From contig REBL01000155.1 of assembly GCA_007692755.1 (NCBI GenBank), positions 1 through 51,616 of the forward strand: 51,616 nt of DNA, in the 5' to 3' direction. Source of the stretch: Nodularia sp. (in: cyanobacteria) (lineage in GTDB: Bacteria; Cyanobacteriota; Cyanobacteriia; Cyanobacteriales; Nostocaceae). A model generated the notes under the pieces. The model did not search any database and was not told the DNA's origin. It was given only the letters and a program-made list of their open reading frames with translations. Both the position numbers and the translations under genes were made by a program. Below, in pieces: positions 41,827 to 51,616 of the stretch; position 1 is the first letter of the stretch; every line of letters begins with the position of its first letter.

Positions 41827-42381
41827 TTAATGCCGTTTATTCAGAGAATCACTCATCTGAGTTCCTGTATAGTTAGGAACCCATCCTTCTACAGTTGTAA
41901 AATAGCGTACCGCTTTAAAATGTAACAATGCCGTAGGACTACACCAATGTTCTACACCTGCGGGAATGTGGATATAGTCTTGGGACTGAATTAACAGCTG
42001 TACCTGATCACCATCGGGTTTGACAAAACCAAAAATCATTTCCCCTGCCAATACGTAAAGGGCTTCAGGAGCAGTATGATGATGGTAGCGGCTATAAGTA
42101 GCAATCAAATTCTGTAAATTCGCTGAACCTGGATGCAGATTTAGCAAATCAGACCACAGATAACCATTTTCTTGCAGAAGACATTCAAAAACACCATTAT
42201 GTAGTTCGGTAATTTGGTGTTTGTCTGCATCATTCAAAACATCCTGTTCTAAAAAATGGGGAAAAAGCAGCGATGTTCCTGGATCATAGTGTTTTAAATG
42301 AATCCCAAGAGGCGCGAGTTCTGCCACTATTTCATCTAAATTTACCTTAATTGTGCCGTCGTCTAATAATAGGGTGGGCAT
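41827..42381 (-). CDS. mtnD: Acireductone dioxygenase (cupin)
   Basis: 184 residues, the usual length. It oxidises acireductone in the methionine salvage pathway, with Fe or Ni setting the product. The metal ligands are visible in SRYHHHTAPEALYVLAGE (HxHx4E) and the distal His in HIPAGVEHWCSP. The C-terminal KAVRYFTTVEGWVPNYTGT is typical of the family. It stands alone; downstream on its strand is the L,D-transpeptidase remnant, upstream the divergent photolyase. No other methionine-salvage gene is in the window. Confidence 0.9.
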   Translation of the reverse strand: MPTLLLDDGTIKVNLDEIVAELAPLGIHLKHYDPGTSLLFPHFLEQDVLNDADKHQITELHNGVFECLLQENGYLWSDLLNLHPGSANLQNLIATYSRYHHHTAPEALYVLAGEMIFGFVKPDGDQVQLLIQSQDYIHIPAGVEHWCSPTALLHFKAVRYFTTVEGWVPNYTGTQMSDSLNKRH

Positions 42382-42604
42382 GACAAAAATACTAATTAAC
42401 TATTGCAATTCAGAAGATTATACTTAACTTTAACTCAATAGACCACAATCCCGATAAATATACAGGGGATTATGCTTTGATCATATTTTACAGCTTTTCA
42501 CCGTCTGGGGAAAACCTCAATATCAGCAGAAATTTGTCGCCAGAATGATGCTTAAGGATACCATGAGGATTTAAGCTAGTACAAGAGAACTAAGAGTATG
42601 TGGA

Positions 42605-44053
42605 ATGTCTGACTTAATTTTGTTTTGGCATCGTCGTGATTTACGTATTTCTGATAATACAGGACTAGCTGCGGCTAGAGGGCGGAGTGCAAAAGTGGTG
42701 GGTGTGTTTTGCCTAGACCCCCAGATTCTGGAACGGGATGATGTCGCTCCAGCGAGAGTAACATATATGATTGGCTGTTTACAGGCACTGCAACAGAGAT
42801 ATGCCCAAGTAGGTAGCCAGTTGTTAATCCTGCATGGCAATCCAGTACAAGCCATACCAGCTTTAGCGGCGGCTTTAAATGCCAAAGCTGTATTTTGGAA
42901 TTGGGATGTCGAACCTTATTCTCAAACACGCGATCGCACAATAATTGATATCCTCAAATCACAAGGGATTGAATTTCTGCCCGAAAATTGGGATCAAATT
43001 CTCCACTCACCAAACGAGATTCGTACAGGTACTAAAAGTCCTTACACTGTTTACAGCCCCTTCTGGAAAAATTGGAGTAGCAAACCCAAGGCGAAACCAG
43101 CAGAAACACTGCAAAATGCCGCAGGTTTAACAGAGGCTGAACAGGAAATTGCTCAACAAGCCGGAGTCATTGCATTACCTTCAGCTAAAGACTTAGGTTT
43201 TATCTGGGATGGAGAATTAATTATTGCACCAGGAGAAGCCGCAGCACAAGAAAGATTAGAGGAATTTACTCACAGTGCCATCACTGAATACCAAGAACAG
43301 CGTAACTTTCCCGGTGTTGATGGTACATCAAGACTGAGTGCAGCTTTGAAATTTGGTGTAATTGGCATTCGTAAAGTGTGGGAAGCTACTTTAGAGGCGC
43401 AAGAATTTAGCCGCAGCGAAGAAACAGCAGCTAGTATCCGCACATGGCAACAGGAATTAGCTTGGCGGGAGTTTTATCAACACGCTATGTATAATTTCCC
43501 AGAATTGGCTGAGGGGGCTTATCGTGACACCTTCAAAAACTTTCCTTGGCAAAATAACGCCGAACATTTTCAGGCTTGGTGCGAGGGTAAAACTGGTTAT
43601 CCTATTGTAGATGCAGCAATGCGTCAGTTAAATGAAATTGGTTGGATGCACAACCGTTGTCGGATGATTGTGGCGAGTTTTTTAACGAAAGATTTAATCA
43701 TCAATCCCCAATGGGGAGAAAAATACTTTATGCAGAAGTTGATTGATGGTGATTTATCTGCTAATAATGGCGGTTGGCAATGGAGTGCTTCTAGTGGCAT
43801 GGACCCAAAGCCCTTAAGGATTTTTAACCCTGCTAGTCAAGCCCAAAAATTCGATAGGGAAGGAGAATATATTCGTCAATGGGTATCAGAACTGCGCTCT
43901 GTAGATACGGAATATTTAGTCACTGGTAAAATTCCACCTTTGGAGCTTCAAGGTATTGGCTATCCGGCACCGATTGTAGATCATAAAGTACAGCAAGCTT
44001 TGTTTAAGCAGATGTATCAGCAGCAAAAAGCTTTCATTAGTTCTGATTCTTGA
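42605..44053 (+). CDS. phrA: Deoxyribodipyrimidine photolyase (class I, cyanobacterial type)
   Basis: 482 residues. It repairs cyclobutane pyrimidine dimers with blue or near-UV light. The N-terminal antenna domain starts [20 protein letters not shown]. The FAD-binding domain carries [69 protein letters not shown], and [20 protein letters not shown], all conserved in CPD photolyases including the FAD-contact Asn/Asp. The 8-HDF antenna type is usual for this group; it is not proven here. The start codon is ATG 42605; an out-of-frame ATG lies 8 nt before it. Confidence 0.95.
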   Translation: MSDLILFWHRRDLRISDNTGLAAARGRSAKVVGVFCLDPQILERDDVAPARVTYMIGCLQALQQRYAQVGSQLLILHGNPVQAIPALAAALNAKAVFWNWDVEPYSQTRDRTIIDILKSQGIEFLPENWDQILHSPNEIRTGTKSPYTVYSPFWKNWSSKPKAKPAETLQNAAGLTEAEQEIAQQAGVIALPSAKDLGFIWDGELIIAPGEAAAQERLEEFTHSAITEYQEQRNFPGVDGTSRLSAALKFGVIGIRKVWEATLEAQEFSRSEETAASIRTWQQELAWREFYQHAMYNFPELAEGAYRDTFKNFPWQNNAEHFQAWCEGKTGYPIVDAAMRQLNEIGWMHNRCRMIVASFLTKDLIINPQWGEKYFMQKLIDGDLSANNGGWQWSASSGMDPKPLRIFNPASQAQKFDREGEYIRQWVSELRSVDTEYLVTGKIPPLELQGIGYPAPIVDHKVQQALFKQMYQQQKAFISSDS

Positions 44054-44151
44054 TTCAATTGTTGATTCAAATAAGCATTGACCAATTTCGCCACTTGATC
44101 AGAATTTAAACTTCAGGAATAATGTTAAGTATATTTCATATGGATTTGATT

Positions 44152-46242
44152 TTATACTTTTTCACTTTGAGGCAAATTAGTGTCAATCAGAACTTGTTGA
44201 ACGCGAATATTTTGCTGAGGTAGAGCCGCGAGACGGATGCCTTCTTTTTCAAACTGTTCCCGAATCATCCGAATCAGGTCTTCATGAACTCCCCAAAATT
44301 CTGTTTTTGTTGTCCACCCGTTAGCAGCAACACTAATATAGTAATCTTCAACTTGCCAGACGTTGGTTTTGGGGTGCGGGTCTTGAAGAACTTTTGGGTG
44401 AGATTGAATAATTTCTACTAGCAATCGCTCCACACGAGCTAAATCTTCGTCAAACCCAATTCGCAACCAAATTTTAAGTTGGCGGATTTTACCGTGAGAT
44501 AGGGTTTCAATCGTACCACCCCAGACAACATTGTTGGGAATGGTAAAAATCTGACTGTTGAAGCCGATGATTTTCGTATTCGCCAAAGTAATGGAATCGA
44601 CATTTCCCCAGATACTATTGACTTTGACCTCATCGCCGACATCGAAGGGCTTATAAAGCATCAGCATTAAGCCACTAGCAAAGTTACTTAGGTTACTTTG
44701 AAGCGCAAAGGCTAGGACAAAACTAGCACCCCCAAGCAGGGCTAAAATTGGACCAATGCTGACCTCTAGTGCTGTTAATCCCAGCATAATCCCCATAATC
44801 ACACCACCACGTCTGACCACCATAATGATGAACTGACGCAACAGCGCAGATACACCAGCACAGTGGAATAGCAAGCGCTGAAGAATTAAACTGAGAATTT
44901 GCGAAATGATTATGGAGGTAATCACAATGCTGAGAAATTGACCGAGGTTAGTAGTCCAACGCCAACCACCTTCTCCTGATTGGAACCAACTGATAAACCG
45001 AAATCTTAAACCCTGAGTATCTTTCAAGTCCACAGCGAAACTACTGACAGCGTTAATATACTGTTGGTGAGGTTGAGGATCGCCACCTTTACGCTCTAGT
45101 TCGTTTAAAATGATTCTCAAGCGATCGACAATTTCCGTTCGTTCTGCTTGCAGGCTGATGACAGTCATCACCAGTTGGTTCTTCAAGTTCGACTCAGCCG
45201 CAGTGTTTGTTTGCAACTCTTTTACGGCTATTTCCAGATTTTTGCTTTTTTGATTGAGGCTGTCTGTGTCATGCACAACTTTGACGGGGCCAGCAATTGT
45301 TGTCCCACTGTGTCCTGTGATTTTGTTGGTTTCCAAAATAATTGACACTTTGTCGAAGTTCTGAACAGAATCAGTTGGGTCAACTGAGGTTTTATTCGTA
45401 CCGATAATTAATTCCTTGGCTCTGATGAGTAATTTCTGTGCTACTTCTAATTCTTGGGTTGCTTGTATAAATGTCGGCGATTCCGGTACAGCATCCTTGA
45501 AGGCTGCTTGGGCATTTTCAAAGGCGTTGATGGCTTCCTCTAGTGTGTCAATTTTGCGAGTGGCACTTTCGTATGCTAGAGAATTGTTCCTGTTTTCTCT
45601 TCTTAATCGCTTGGCTTGAGTAAGTATTTTTTTGGCGTTGTGGAGTTTGCCTACGTCCTGAGCATTGTTGAAGGCATTGCTCAAATCTAGATCATTTTGA
45701 ACTTCTGTTTTCGATGCGGCTGCTTTCTTGACAGCTGACTGAGCTTTTCTCAGGTTTTCTTGAGCTTCTTCTACCTTTGTTATGGCTTTTTGAGAGTCTG
45801 GTGAGTCGAGATGAGAGCGAGATTGATATTCTTTAGCGGCACTGAGGGCTTTCTGGGCTTTTTCTAAGGACTGAACTGCCTCTTGCTGTGTTTTTATGGT
45901 TTGATTTTGGCGCTTGATGGCAATTTCAGCATGGCTAATTTTTCTGACTTTTTCTTTGAGTAATAACAGCCATGCTGCTGTTTCATGATCAAGTTCTTCC
46001 TGAGTCAGGGGTTTGACTAACAAACGTAGCTCATCAACGGGAATGTCTATATTTGTAGTCGTAATTGCGGCTTGAGCATCCCCACTGGTGATTGCTTTAA
46101 CTTTTTCAATTCCTGTTTCTTCCGCTTGGACTGTTTGCGATAGCGAAGCGCTGCTGCAAGCAGATCGCCCCAGTGTACCCCATACTGTGACAGCACAAAC
46201 AATACTCACGAGAAAAATTGCCCGAACTCGATAGTGCATCAC
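44152..46242 (-). CDS. MscS-family mechanosensitive channel with long periplasmic coiled coil
   Basis: 696 residues, more than twice E. coli MscS. A signal peptide (IFLVSIVCAVTVWGTLG) is followed by a ~370-residue Lys/Glu/Gln-rich region predicted as helical and coiled coil (repeated A-x-x-x-L, e.g. SLEKAQKALSAAKEY). Three membrane helices follow from about 430, then the pore helix and beta domain: ALLGGASFVLAFALQSNLSN, FASGLMLMLYKPFDVGDEV, and IPNNVVWGG. The C-terminal alpha/beta domain ends near LAALPQQNIRVQQV. The layout recalls KefA/MscK-like or MscM-type channels with large periplasmic parts. The role is turgor relief; the coiled-coil function is unknown. Confidence 0.9.
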   Translation of the reverse strand: MMHYRVRAIFLVSIVCAVTVWGTLGRSACSSASLSQTVQAEETGIEKVKAITSGDAQAAITTTNIDIPVDELRLLVKPLTQEELDHETAAWLLLLKEKVRKISHAEIAIKRQNQTIKTQQEAVQSLEKAQKALSAAKEYQSRSHLDSPDSQKAITKVEEAQENLRKAQSAVKKAAASKTEVQNDLDLSNAFNNAQDVGKLHNAKKILTQAKRLRRENRNNSLAYESATRKIDTLEEAINAFENAQAAFKDAVPESPTFIQATQELEVAQKLLIRAKELIIGTNKTSVDPTDSVQNFDKVSIILETNKITGHSGTTIAGPVKVVHDTDSLNQKSKNLEIAVKELQTNTAAESNLKNQLVMTVISLQAERTEIVDRLRIILNELERKGGDPQPHQQYINAVSSFAVDLKDTQGLRFRFISWFQSGEGGWRWTTNLGQFLSIVITSIIISQILSLILQRLLFHCAGVSALLRQFIIMVVRRGGVIMGIMLGLTALEVSIGPILALLGGASFVLAFALQSNLSNFASGLMLMLYKPFDVGDEVKVNSIWGNVDSITLANTKIIGFNSQIFTIPNNVVWGGTIETLSHGKIRQLKIWLRIGFDEDLARVERLLVEIIQSHPKVLQDPHPKTNVWQVEDYYISVAANGWTTKTEFWGVHEDLIRMIREQFEKEGIRLAALPQQNIRVQQVLIDTNLPQSEKV

Positions 46243-46503
46243 GGTCTATTTCTCCTCGCACCCGAAAATTATTTATATACTGTTTTTAATAAAACTTTAT
46301 AGTTCTAACTCTATATATCAGAAAATTCGCAATTTTGAAAAGTGTATTGATAAAAGTTTACTTTGTATGATCGGGGACTGGGTAAAAAAGCAGAAAGTTC
46401 CCAATTTTCGCTGGATAGTCAAGAAAAATAACTGGCATAGCGATCGCATAAATTCCCTATTCACGAATAATGATAGAAGCATCTACCGATACGATTACGG
46501 CTT

Positions 46504-49500
46504 ATGCCATCTCCACCTGACCGCCCTTTAAAAATTGAACTCAACTTACCATCCTCCCACCCACAATTACTAGAAGGATTGGATCTATGGTTGCGCTTGG
46601 GTTTAATCTCCGATATCCAAGTTAGGCAGCTATGCCGACAGTTTCTGGTCTGTCAAGCGGTATTAATTCCCCGAAATATACCAGAAAATCAGGTATCTGT
46701 CACGGTTTCTGAACCTGTAGCAGCTTTTGCATCTAGTAGCCGTAGACAAACTCCCAAAAAACCACCCGAACCCAACTTTCTCACCTCAATGTTGCAATCC
46801 TTGGGGGCAGAATTGAGTGTGCGTTGGTTGCTGTTTTTAGGTTTATTTCTGGTTGTGGTTTCCTCTGGCGTACTAGCTGCTAGCCAGTGGGATAGATTTC
46901 CGGCTTCGGGACAATATGGCGTTTTATTCGCTTATACCTTAAGTTTCTGGGGGTTTAGCTTTTGGGCGGGTAAACAAGATAATCTCAGGTTAACAGCTCA
47001 GACGTTGCTGATTGTCACCCTGTTGTTAATCCCGGTGAACTTTTGGGCAATGGATAGCTTTAAGTTATGGCAGAATCCTTTGGACTGGTTGACAGTGGCG
47101 ATCGCCTGTCCTACGCTGACATTTATTACAGTTGTACTCTGCAAAAATCGCGCAGTTTTTCACAACTTACCCACTGGGAAATTACCTCTAGTTAATGTTC
47201 TGGGGTTAATTTATTTGCATTGGGGTTGGCAAATACCCAGCTTTCCTGTAATTGCCATTTACGTGGCAATGGTAGGTACAAGTATCATTACTATTTATCA
47301 CAATCGCTATCAACAGCAGCCCCCCACAACGTCAGAAAATCCCAGTGCAGAACCTAATAACTTAGGTATCAGCTTATTCGCTGCTGTAATTATTTATGCG
47401 TTAGTAGTTTTATTAATCCGAGCAATTTTTGTCCATGGGGTAGATGTCACTCAGCTAGGGTTAGCCATTGGGATTTGTGGCTGGTTGGCAACTTGGTTAG
47501 CACAACACAAGGATTCCTCTTCCCCCTGGCAAACTCTGGGAAGCATTTTTTTGTTCCTTGGTTGGCTAGTAGCAGTAGTAACTCAACCAGCACAAGCAAT
47601 AGTCGTGAGTGGATTGGCTTTGTTGTCTGTAGGTAATCGCTTACGAAGATATTCTTTCCCGATTGACTTGGCAATATTTTTTACCATTGGTTTACAAGCA
47701 GTTTGGCTGGGTTGGCGGTTAGTACCTTTTGAGTTACAAGCAAGAGCGATCGCCATTGGCATTCAACTCACTAACGCTGTCAATGAACCTTGGGCATTAT
47801 TAAGTGTCGCTTTATTCCCTTATTTAATCTTCATGGTAGTAATTACCGAAAAGCTAAATCGCGCCCAAAAGCCAGAATTAGCTAAATTTGGGGAACTGCT
47901 GACGCTGTTATTTGGCACTTTTTTAACCACAATTGGTGCTGTAAATCCCACAGTGCGCTCGCTGAATTTACTCTTTTCGACAATTACTCTCGCCGTCGTC
48001 ATCAAACGCCGTTCCTCTATCCCCATCCCCTTGGTATATCTGACTCACATCATGGGGGTACTGACAATTGCTTCTACTATTAATTGGCTATTACCAAATC
48101 TGGCTTTACACATCTGGGCAGTCATTTTACTCGCTTTGATGGTGGCAGAATGGATATTTAGTTTGGGAGAAGGATTATGGCGAAATAGTGCATGGTACAT
48201 CGGTTTGGGGCTGGCTACCGTTAGTTTTAGTTTACTGTGGGTAAATGGCGTTGAAAGAGGGTATAACCTAGTTCTTAACCCAGATCCGTGGGGAGTCATT
48301 TGGCTAATTACCCCTTTAACTCTCACAGGTTTAGCTAGTCGCACCACTGGACAACGCCGCACGGCAAATACTTTATTAAGTATTTTCGCTGTCAGCATGA
48401 ATCAGATATTAACTTTAGCACTGCCTGGAACCAGATTAATTAGTCTGGGTGTGGCTACGGCTGTAATGTTTGCAAATACCCGCTATGTCAGACGTAAAGC
48501 AACTGCGGTAATTACAGTCGGTTTTGGTTTGAGTTTTATCGGGGCGTTGCTGTGGTCAGGTATACCTGGATTACCTAGAATTAGCATCGCCGGATGGTTG
48601 ATTGTGGTTGCGATACCTTCGGTCAGCGTAGCTATCGCCATCCTCAGTTTATGGTTAGCGAGAACAGGATTAAGCCGCCGGGGTAACGAGTTAGCGACTA
48701 TATATGCCGTAGCTTGTGATCGATGGGCGATCGCATTATGTAGCGTCGAACTATTAGGGATGACACTGCACTCAGCGTTGGTTTATGTGTGGATTTTCGA
48801 CCCCGGAATTTTATATTTAACAGCCACTGCGATCGCTTTAGGGGCAATTTTTTATCGTAGTTGGCATTCACCCACAAATTGGGCATTTTATGGCATCGGT
48901 TGGTGTGTGGAATTGATGATTGCTGAGGTACTAGCCTTTGGAGAATATTCATTTATCAAGATTGCAGTTGCTAACATCGCCTTGGGTTTAATCGCCCAAC
49001 TTTTCGGAGAATGGTGGCGACGACAACACCAATTAGAGAGAATTCCTAGTAGCTTGCATATTTTGCCCTTAATCTATGGTGCATTTAGTGTAGTGCTACG
49101 TTTAGATACCTTTACGGCTGCGACTGGTTTATTTTCTTTGGGTGTAGCGTTGATTTTCATTGGCGTAGGGCGACGCAATCAAGCTTTCAAACCCCTGTTG
49201 TATTTAGGCATCATTGGCGTATCAATTTCTGCCTATGAACTTTTGTTTTATCAAATGTCCCAAACCAAGGGAGGCGCATTAGGTGATGGCTTAATTGCCA
49301 TGTCAGCCCTTGGCACTAGCATCATGTATGCTTATCGCATCCTCACTCCCTGGATTCTCAGCTATTTACGCTTAACTCCCCTAGAACTTAAAGGAATCGC
49401 CCATCTCCACTGGTTTTGGAGTAGCAGCTTATTAATGGCAGCCATTCCCCTTCCCATGGACATTAACCGTCTCGTGGGGTTAGCCACTGGGGTATTTTTA

Positions 49501-50385
49501 ATTAGATATGCCATCTTTCAAGGAAAGGGAACGTCTGCTACTCCTCGTATCTTTGGCAGAATCACCATAGGAGAATTGTGGGTTTACCTCGGACTTTTAG
49601 AGGCAGCTGCTATGCGAATCTATTGGCGGGAAACAGCCGTAGGACAATTTTTAGGTGGTCCCTTAGTGCCTTGGAATGGTGCGATCGCCTGCGTAATTGC
49701 CTATTTTCTCTACATCTTACCTTGGGAAAGTTGGGGTTGGTCTAAAAGACCGTGGCAACAAGTTGCGTATATTATCCCAGTGGTAATTATCTGGGAAACC
49801 AGAATGCAAGTTTCTCCCATCGCCTTACTCATAGCCGTTGGATTTTATATCTTCTTGGCCAAGGTGAGTGAAAATATGCGTTTTACATATATCAGTGTCG
49901 CATTAATTAATTGGGGGTTATTTCGCTGGTTTGATAGTATCAGCCTCACTGATCCTTTATGGTATGTGACAGCCATCGGCTTATCACTATTGTATGTGGC
50001 TCAAGTAGATCCTTTATTGAGACTACCAAACTATAAAACAGCTCGTTACAGTTTAGGACTGCTAGGCAGTAGCTTAATTTGTGGATGGGCAATTTTATTT
50101 CATCAACAGACACCCTTAATCCCCGGAATCTTCAGTCTAATTGCCATTTTTGCCGGATTAGCTTTGCGAACACGGGCATTTCTCTATATTGGGACAGCGA
50201 CTTTCTTAATTACCAGTAGCTATCAACTAGTGATTTTCAGCTTCAGCTATCCCTTTTTAAAATGGATTGTCGGCTTACTAGTGGGCATTATTTTGATTTC
50301 CGTTGCAGCTAACTTTGAAACTCGCCGGACTCAAATCAATACTCTACTTCGCAGCATCAGTGATGAACTTCAGCAATGGCAATAA
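46504..50385 (+). CDS. Very large multi-spanning membrane protein (DUF2157-like)
   Basis: 1293 residues. The N-terminal ~95 residues are cytosolic-looking (LLEGLDLWLRLGLISDIQVR recalls the DUF2157 start), followed by a Pro-rich linker. More than 30 hydrophobic segments then run nearly to the end (e.g. VRWLLFLGLFLVVVSSGVLA, LIFMVVITEKLN, TIGLQAVWLGWRLV, SLICGWAILFHQ). No catalytic motif or known domain could be picked out. Similar giant membrane proteins are common in filamentous cyanobacteria, without known function. The last residues (ETRRTQINTLLRSISDELQQ) form a short cytosolic helix. The gene is not obviously part of an operon; a wall, sugar or lipid role would be a guess. Confidence 0.85.
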   Translation: MPSPPDRPLKIELNLPSSHPQLLEGLDLWLRLGLISDIQVRQLCRQFLVCQAVLIPRNIPENQVSVTVSEPVAAFASSSRRQTPKKPPEPNFLTSMLQSLGAELSVRWLLFLGLFLVVVSSGVLAASQWDRFPASGQYGVLFAYTLSFWGFSFWAGKQDNLRLTAQTLLIVTLLLIPVNFWAMDSFKLWQNPLDWLTVAIACPTLTFITVVLCKNRAVFHNLPTGKLPLVNVLGLIYLHWGWQIPSFPVIAIYVAMVGTSIITIYHNRYQQQPPTTSENPSAEPNNLGISLFAAVIIYALVVLLIRAIFVHGVDVTQLGLAIGICGWLATWLAQHKDSSSPWQTLGSIFLFLGWLVAVVTQPAQAIVVSGLALLSVGNRLRRYSFPIDLAIFFTIGLQAVWLGWRLVPFELQARAIAIGIQLTNAVNEPWALLSVALFPYLIFMVVITEKLNRAQKPELAKFGELLTLLFGTFLTTIGAVNPTVRSLNLLFSTITLAVVIKRRSSIPIPLVYLTHIMGVLTIASTINWLLPNLALHIWAVILLALMVAEWIFSLGEGLWRNSAWYIGLGLATVSFSLLWVNGVERGYNLVLNPDPWGVIWLITPLTLTGLASRTTGQRRTANTLLSIFAVSMNQILTLALPGTRLISLGVATAVMFANTRYVRRKATAVITVGFGLSFIGALLWSGIPGLPRISIAGWLIVVAIPSVSVAIAILSLWLARTGLSRRGNELATIYAVACDRWAIALCSVELLGMTLHSALVYVWIFDPGILYLTATAIALGAIFYRSWHSPTNWAFYGIGWCVELMIAEVLAFGEYSFIKIAVANIALGLIAQLFGEWWRRQHQLERIPSSLHILPLIYGAFSVVLRLDTFTAATGLFSLGVALIFIGVGRRNQAFKPLLYLGIIGVSISAYELLFYQMSQTKGGALGDGLIAMSALGTSIMYAYRILTPWILSYLRLTPLELKGIAHLHWFWSSSLLMAAIPLPMDINRLVGLATGVFLIRYAIFQGKGTSATPRIFGRITIGELWVYLGLLEAAAMRIYWRETAVGQFLGGPLVPWNGAIACVIAYFLYILPWESWGWSKRPWQQVAYIIPVVIIWETRMQVSPIALLIAVGFYIFLAKVSENMRFTYISVALINWGLFRWFDSISLTDPLWYVTAIGLSLLYVAQVDPLLRLPNYKTARYSLGLLGSSLICGWAILFHQQTPLIPGIFSLIAIFAGLALRTRAFLYIGTATFLITSSYQLVIFSFSYPFLKWIVGLLVGIILISVAANFETRRTQINTLLRSISDELQQWQ

Positions 50386-50438
50386 ATCTTTTGGGGTGGG
50401 CATCCTCTGCCCGCCCTTGTGTACGCCGATTTTGTTAA

Positions 50439-51389
50439 TCAAGCATACAACGCCTTCACCCATTCCCATTCTTGCGTTAAACCCTCCCTTAAGGAAACTT
50501 GGGGCTGATATCCTAAAATTTGCTGGGCTTTCGAGACATCAGCCGCCGTATGACGCGCATCTCCCATTGCCTTTTCGATGTAGTTCTTTTTAATAGGTTT
50601 GCCGACTATTTCTGCCATAGTGTCCAAAACTTCTGCTAAAACTACCCTGCTACCACCGCCAATATTGAAGACTTCACCCACAGCTTGGGGTACAGTGGCG
50701 GCAGCTAAATTAGCAGCGATCGCATCACTAACAAAGGTAAAATCTCGCGTTTGCTGTCCATCTCCATAAATAGGAATTGCCTCATCCTGCAATATAGACT
50801 TGAAAAATTTATGAAATGCCATATCTGGGCGTTGTCTGGGGCCATAAACTGTAAAGTAGCGTAATGCCACAATCGGGACACCAAAGTTTTTGTGATATAG
50901 TCCACACAAACGTTCAGCCGCTAGTTTGGTAATGCCATAGGGAGAAACTGGTTGCGGTGGAATTTTTTCATGGGTGGGTAATGTCTCAGCATCGCCATAT
51001 ACACTAGATGTAGAGGCAAATACTAATCTTTTCAAGTTTTTAGCATCCTTCGCAGCTTCTAACAAAACTTGTGTGGCACTAATATTGCGTTCCGTATAAT
51101 TACGGAAGCCTTGCCCCCAACTGGCTCTGACTCCAGCTTGTGCCGCTTGATGGTAAACAACCTCAACATCTTGCAGGAGTGTTGGCCAATCTAAATCCTG
51201 AATATCTTCTTTAATGAAAGTAAACTGGGGTGAACCGTGTAAATGTGCAATATTTTTATGCTTTAACACTGGATCGTAATAATCGTTCACCTGATCAATC
51301 CCGATCACTTCGTTTCCTTGTTGCAGTAATGTTTCCGCCAGGTGAGAGCCAATAAAGCCTGCTGCTCCAGTAACAATAGTTTTAGCCAT
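50439..51389 (-). CDS. NAD-dependent sugar-nucleotide epimerase/dehydratase
   Basis: 316 residues, extended SDR family. NAD motif VTGAAGFIGSHLAETL (8-23); catalytic Thr/Ser and YxxxK in STSSVYGDAE and PYGITKLAAERL. The segments DYYDPVLKHKNIAHL, FTVYGPRQRPDMAFHKF and YGDGQQTRDFTFVSDAI are like those of UDP-glucuronate 4-epimerase (CapI/WbpP-type) proteins. It is likely to supply an acidic or amino sugar nucleotide for surface polysaccharide. It is convergent with the giant membrane protein gene, about 53 nt apart. The exact substrate is open. Confidence 0.88.
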   Translation of the reverse strand: MAKTIVTGAAGFIGSHLAETLLQQGNEVIGIDQVNDYYDPVLKHKNIAHLHGSPQFTFIKEDIQDLDWPTLLQDVEVVYHQAAQAGVRASWGQGFRNYTERNISATQVLLEAAKDAKNLKRLVFASTSSVYGDAETLPTHEKIPPQPVSPYGITKLAAERLCGLYHKNFGVPIVALRYFTVYGPRQRPDMAFHKFFKSILQDEAIPIYGDGQQTRDFTFVSDAIAANLAAATVPQAVGEVFNIGGGSRVVLAEVLDTMAEIVGKPIKKNYIEKAMGDARHTAADVSKAQQILGYQPQVSLREGLTQEWEWVKALYA

Positions 51390-51616
51390 GTTTCCTATGC
51401 TGTTGATATCTTTTTAAAGGTGACTTACAACATTAAACTTGATTAGTTACCAAGTTGTTTGCCATAAATACTCAAAACCTGTATAGCTTTTCCTCGTCTG
51501 CTGAGGTACTAATTTATCTGTGTACTCTGTGAGAAGCCGCTAACGCGTCTACATCTGTGTACCGTTCATAATTTACTAACGTTTGCTAACAAACTGAAAT
51601 CTTCTTGCTTCATCCT
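51390..51616. other. Intergenic end of the window
   Basis: 227 nt, no gene seen. It contains repeat-like sequence near 51520-51560 (CTCTGTGAGAAGCCGCTAAC and what follows), similar to the CAGAGGACACAGAG tracts seen after the antitoxin-like gene. Confidence 0.4.

Overview
The window looks like chromosomal DNA of a filamentous (Nostocales-type) cyanobacterium. The palindrome GCGATCGC (HIP1) recurs inside and between genes, intergenic regions carry GCAAAGGYGCAAAG-type and GGCAAAAGGCAAAAG-type short repeats common in Nostoc/Anabaena relatives, and several genes are of cyanobacterial type (class I photolyase, split or fused oxoprolinase, DUF2281-like antitoxin, DUF2157-like giant membrane protein). 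No rRNA, tRNA, CRISPR array, transposase, integrase or reverse transcriptase was recognised.

Layout. 1-2400: end of an unknown gene, an OLD-like AAA ATPase/TOPRIM protein that may be a solitary defence gene, and an orphan antitoxin-like gene. 2496-8394 (minus): a carbon-metabolism run, transketolase - small helical protein - NAD-type GAPDH - PEP synthase. 8927-13397: a GNAT acetyltransferase and the two subunits of an oxoprolinase/hydantoinase. 13495-29373: an exopolysaccharide locus with galE and a priming glycosyltransferase on the minus strand, then a Wzc-type tyrosine kinase, an ABC flippase, glycosyltransferases, a Wzy-like polymerase and a beta-propeller protein on the plus strand. At least four broken gene fragments lie between the intact genes. 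29575-32849 (minus): a YdcF-like protein and a stress group (Hsp20, HdeD, erythromycin-esterase family). 33090-33725: KDPG aldolase.

The most interesting part is 33744-41205 (minus). It is a compact operon of a trypsin-co-occurring domain protein, a trypsin-like protease, a VMAP-type protein, a MoxR AAA ATPase, a vWA-like (SAV_2336-type) protein ending in an FGE-sulfatase fold, and a second stand-alone FGE-fold protein. This is a vWA-MoxR-VMAP ternary conflict system. The protease C-terminus and the VMAP N-terminus share a homologous short helical domain, which suggests docking of like to like. The two FGE folds are nearly identical except for their last ~30 variable codons, which have the NNC/NNT pattern left by diversity-generating retroelements. 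The cassette lies between the 3' end of eda and an 82-bp degenerate copy of that same 3' end (75/82 identical), as if it had been inserted there.

41356-51616: the eda remnant, an L,D-transpeptidase remnant, acireductone dioxygenase, photolyase, a large MscS-type channel, a 1293-residue multi-spanning membrane protein, and an NAD-dependent sugar epimerase.

All functional statements rest on reading motifs by eye. No database search was run.
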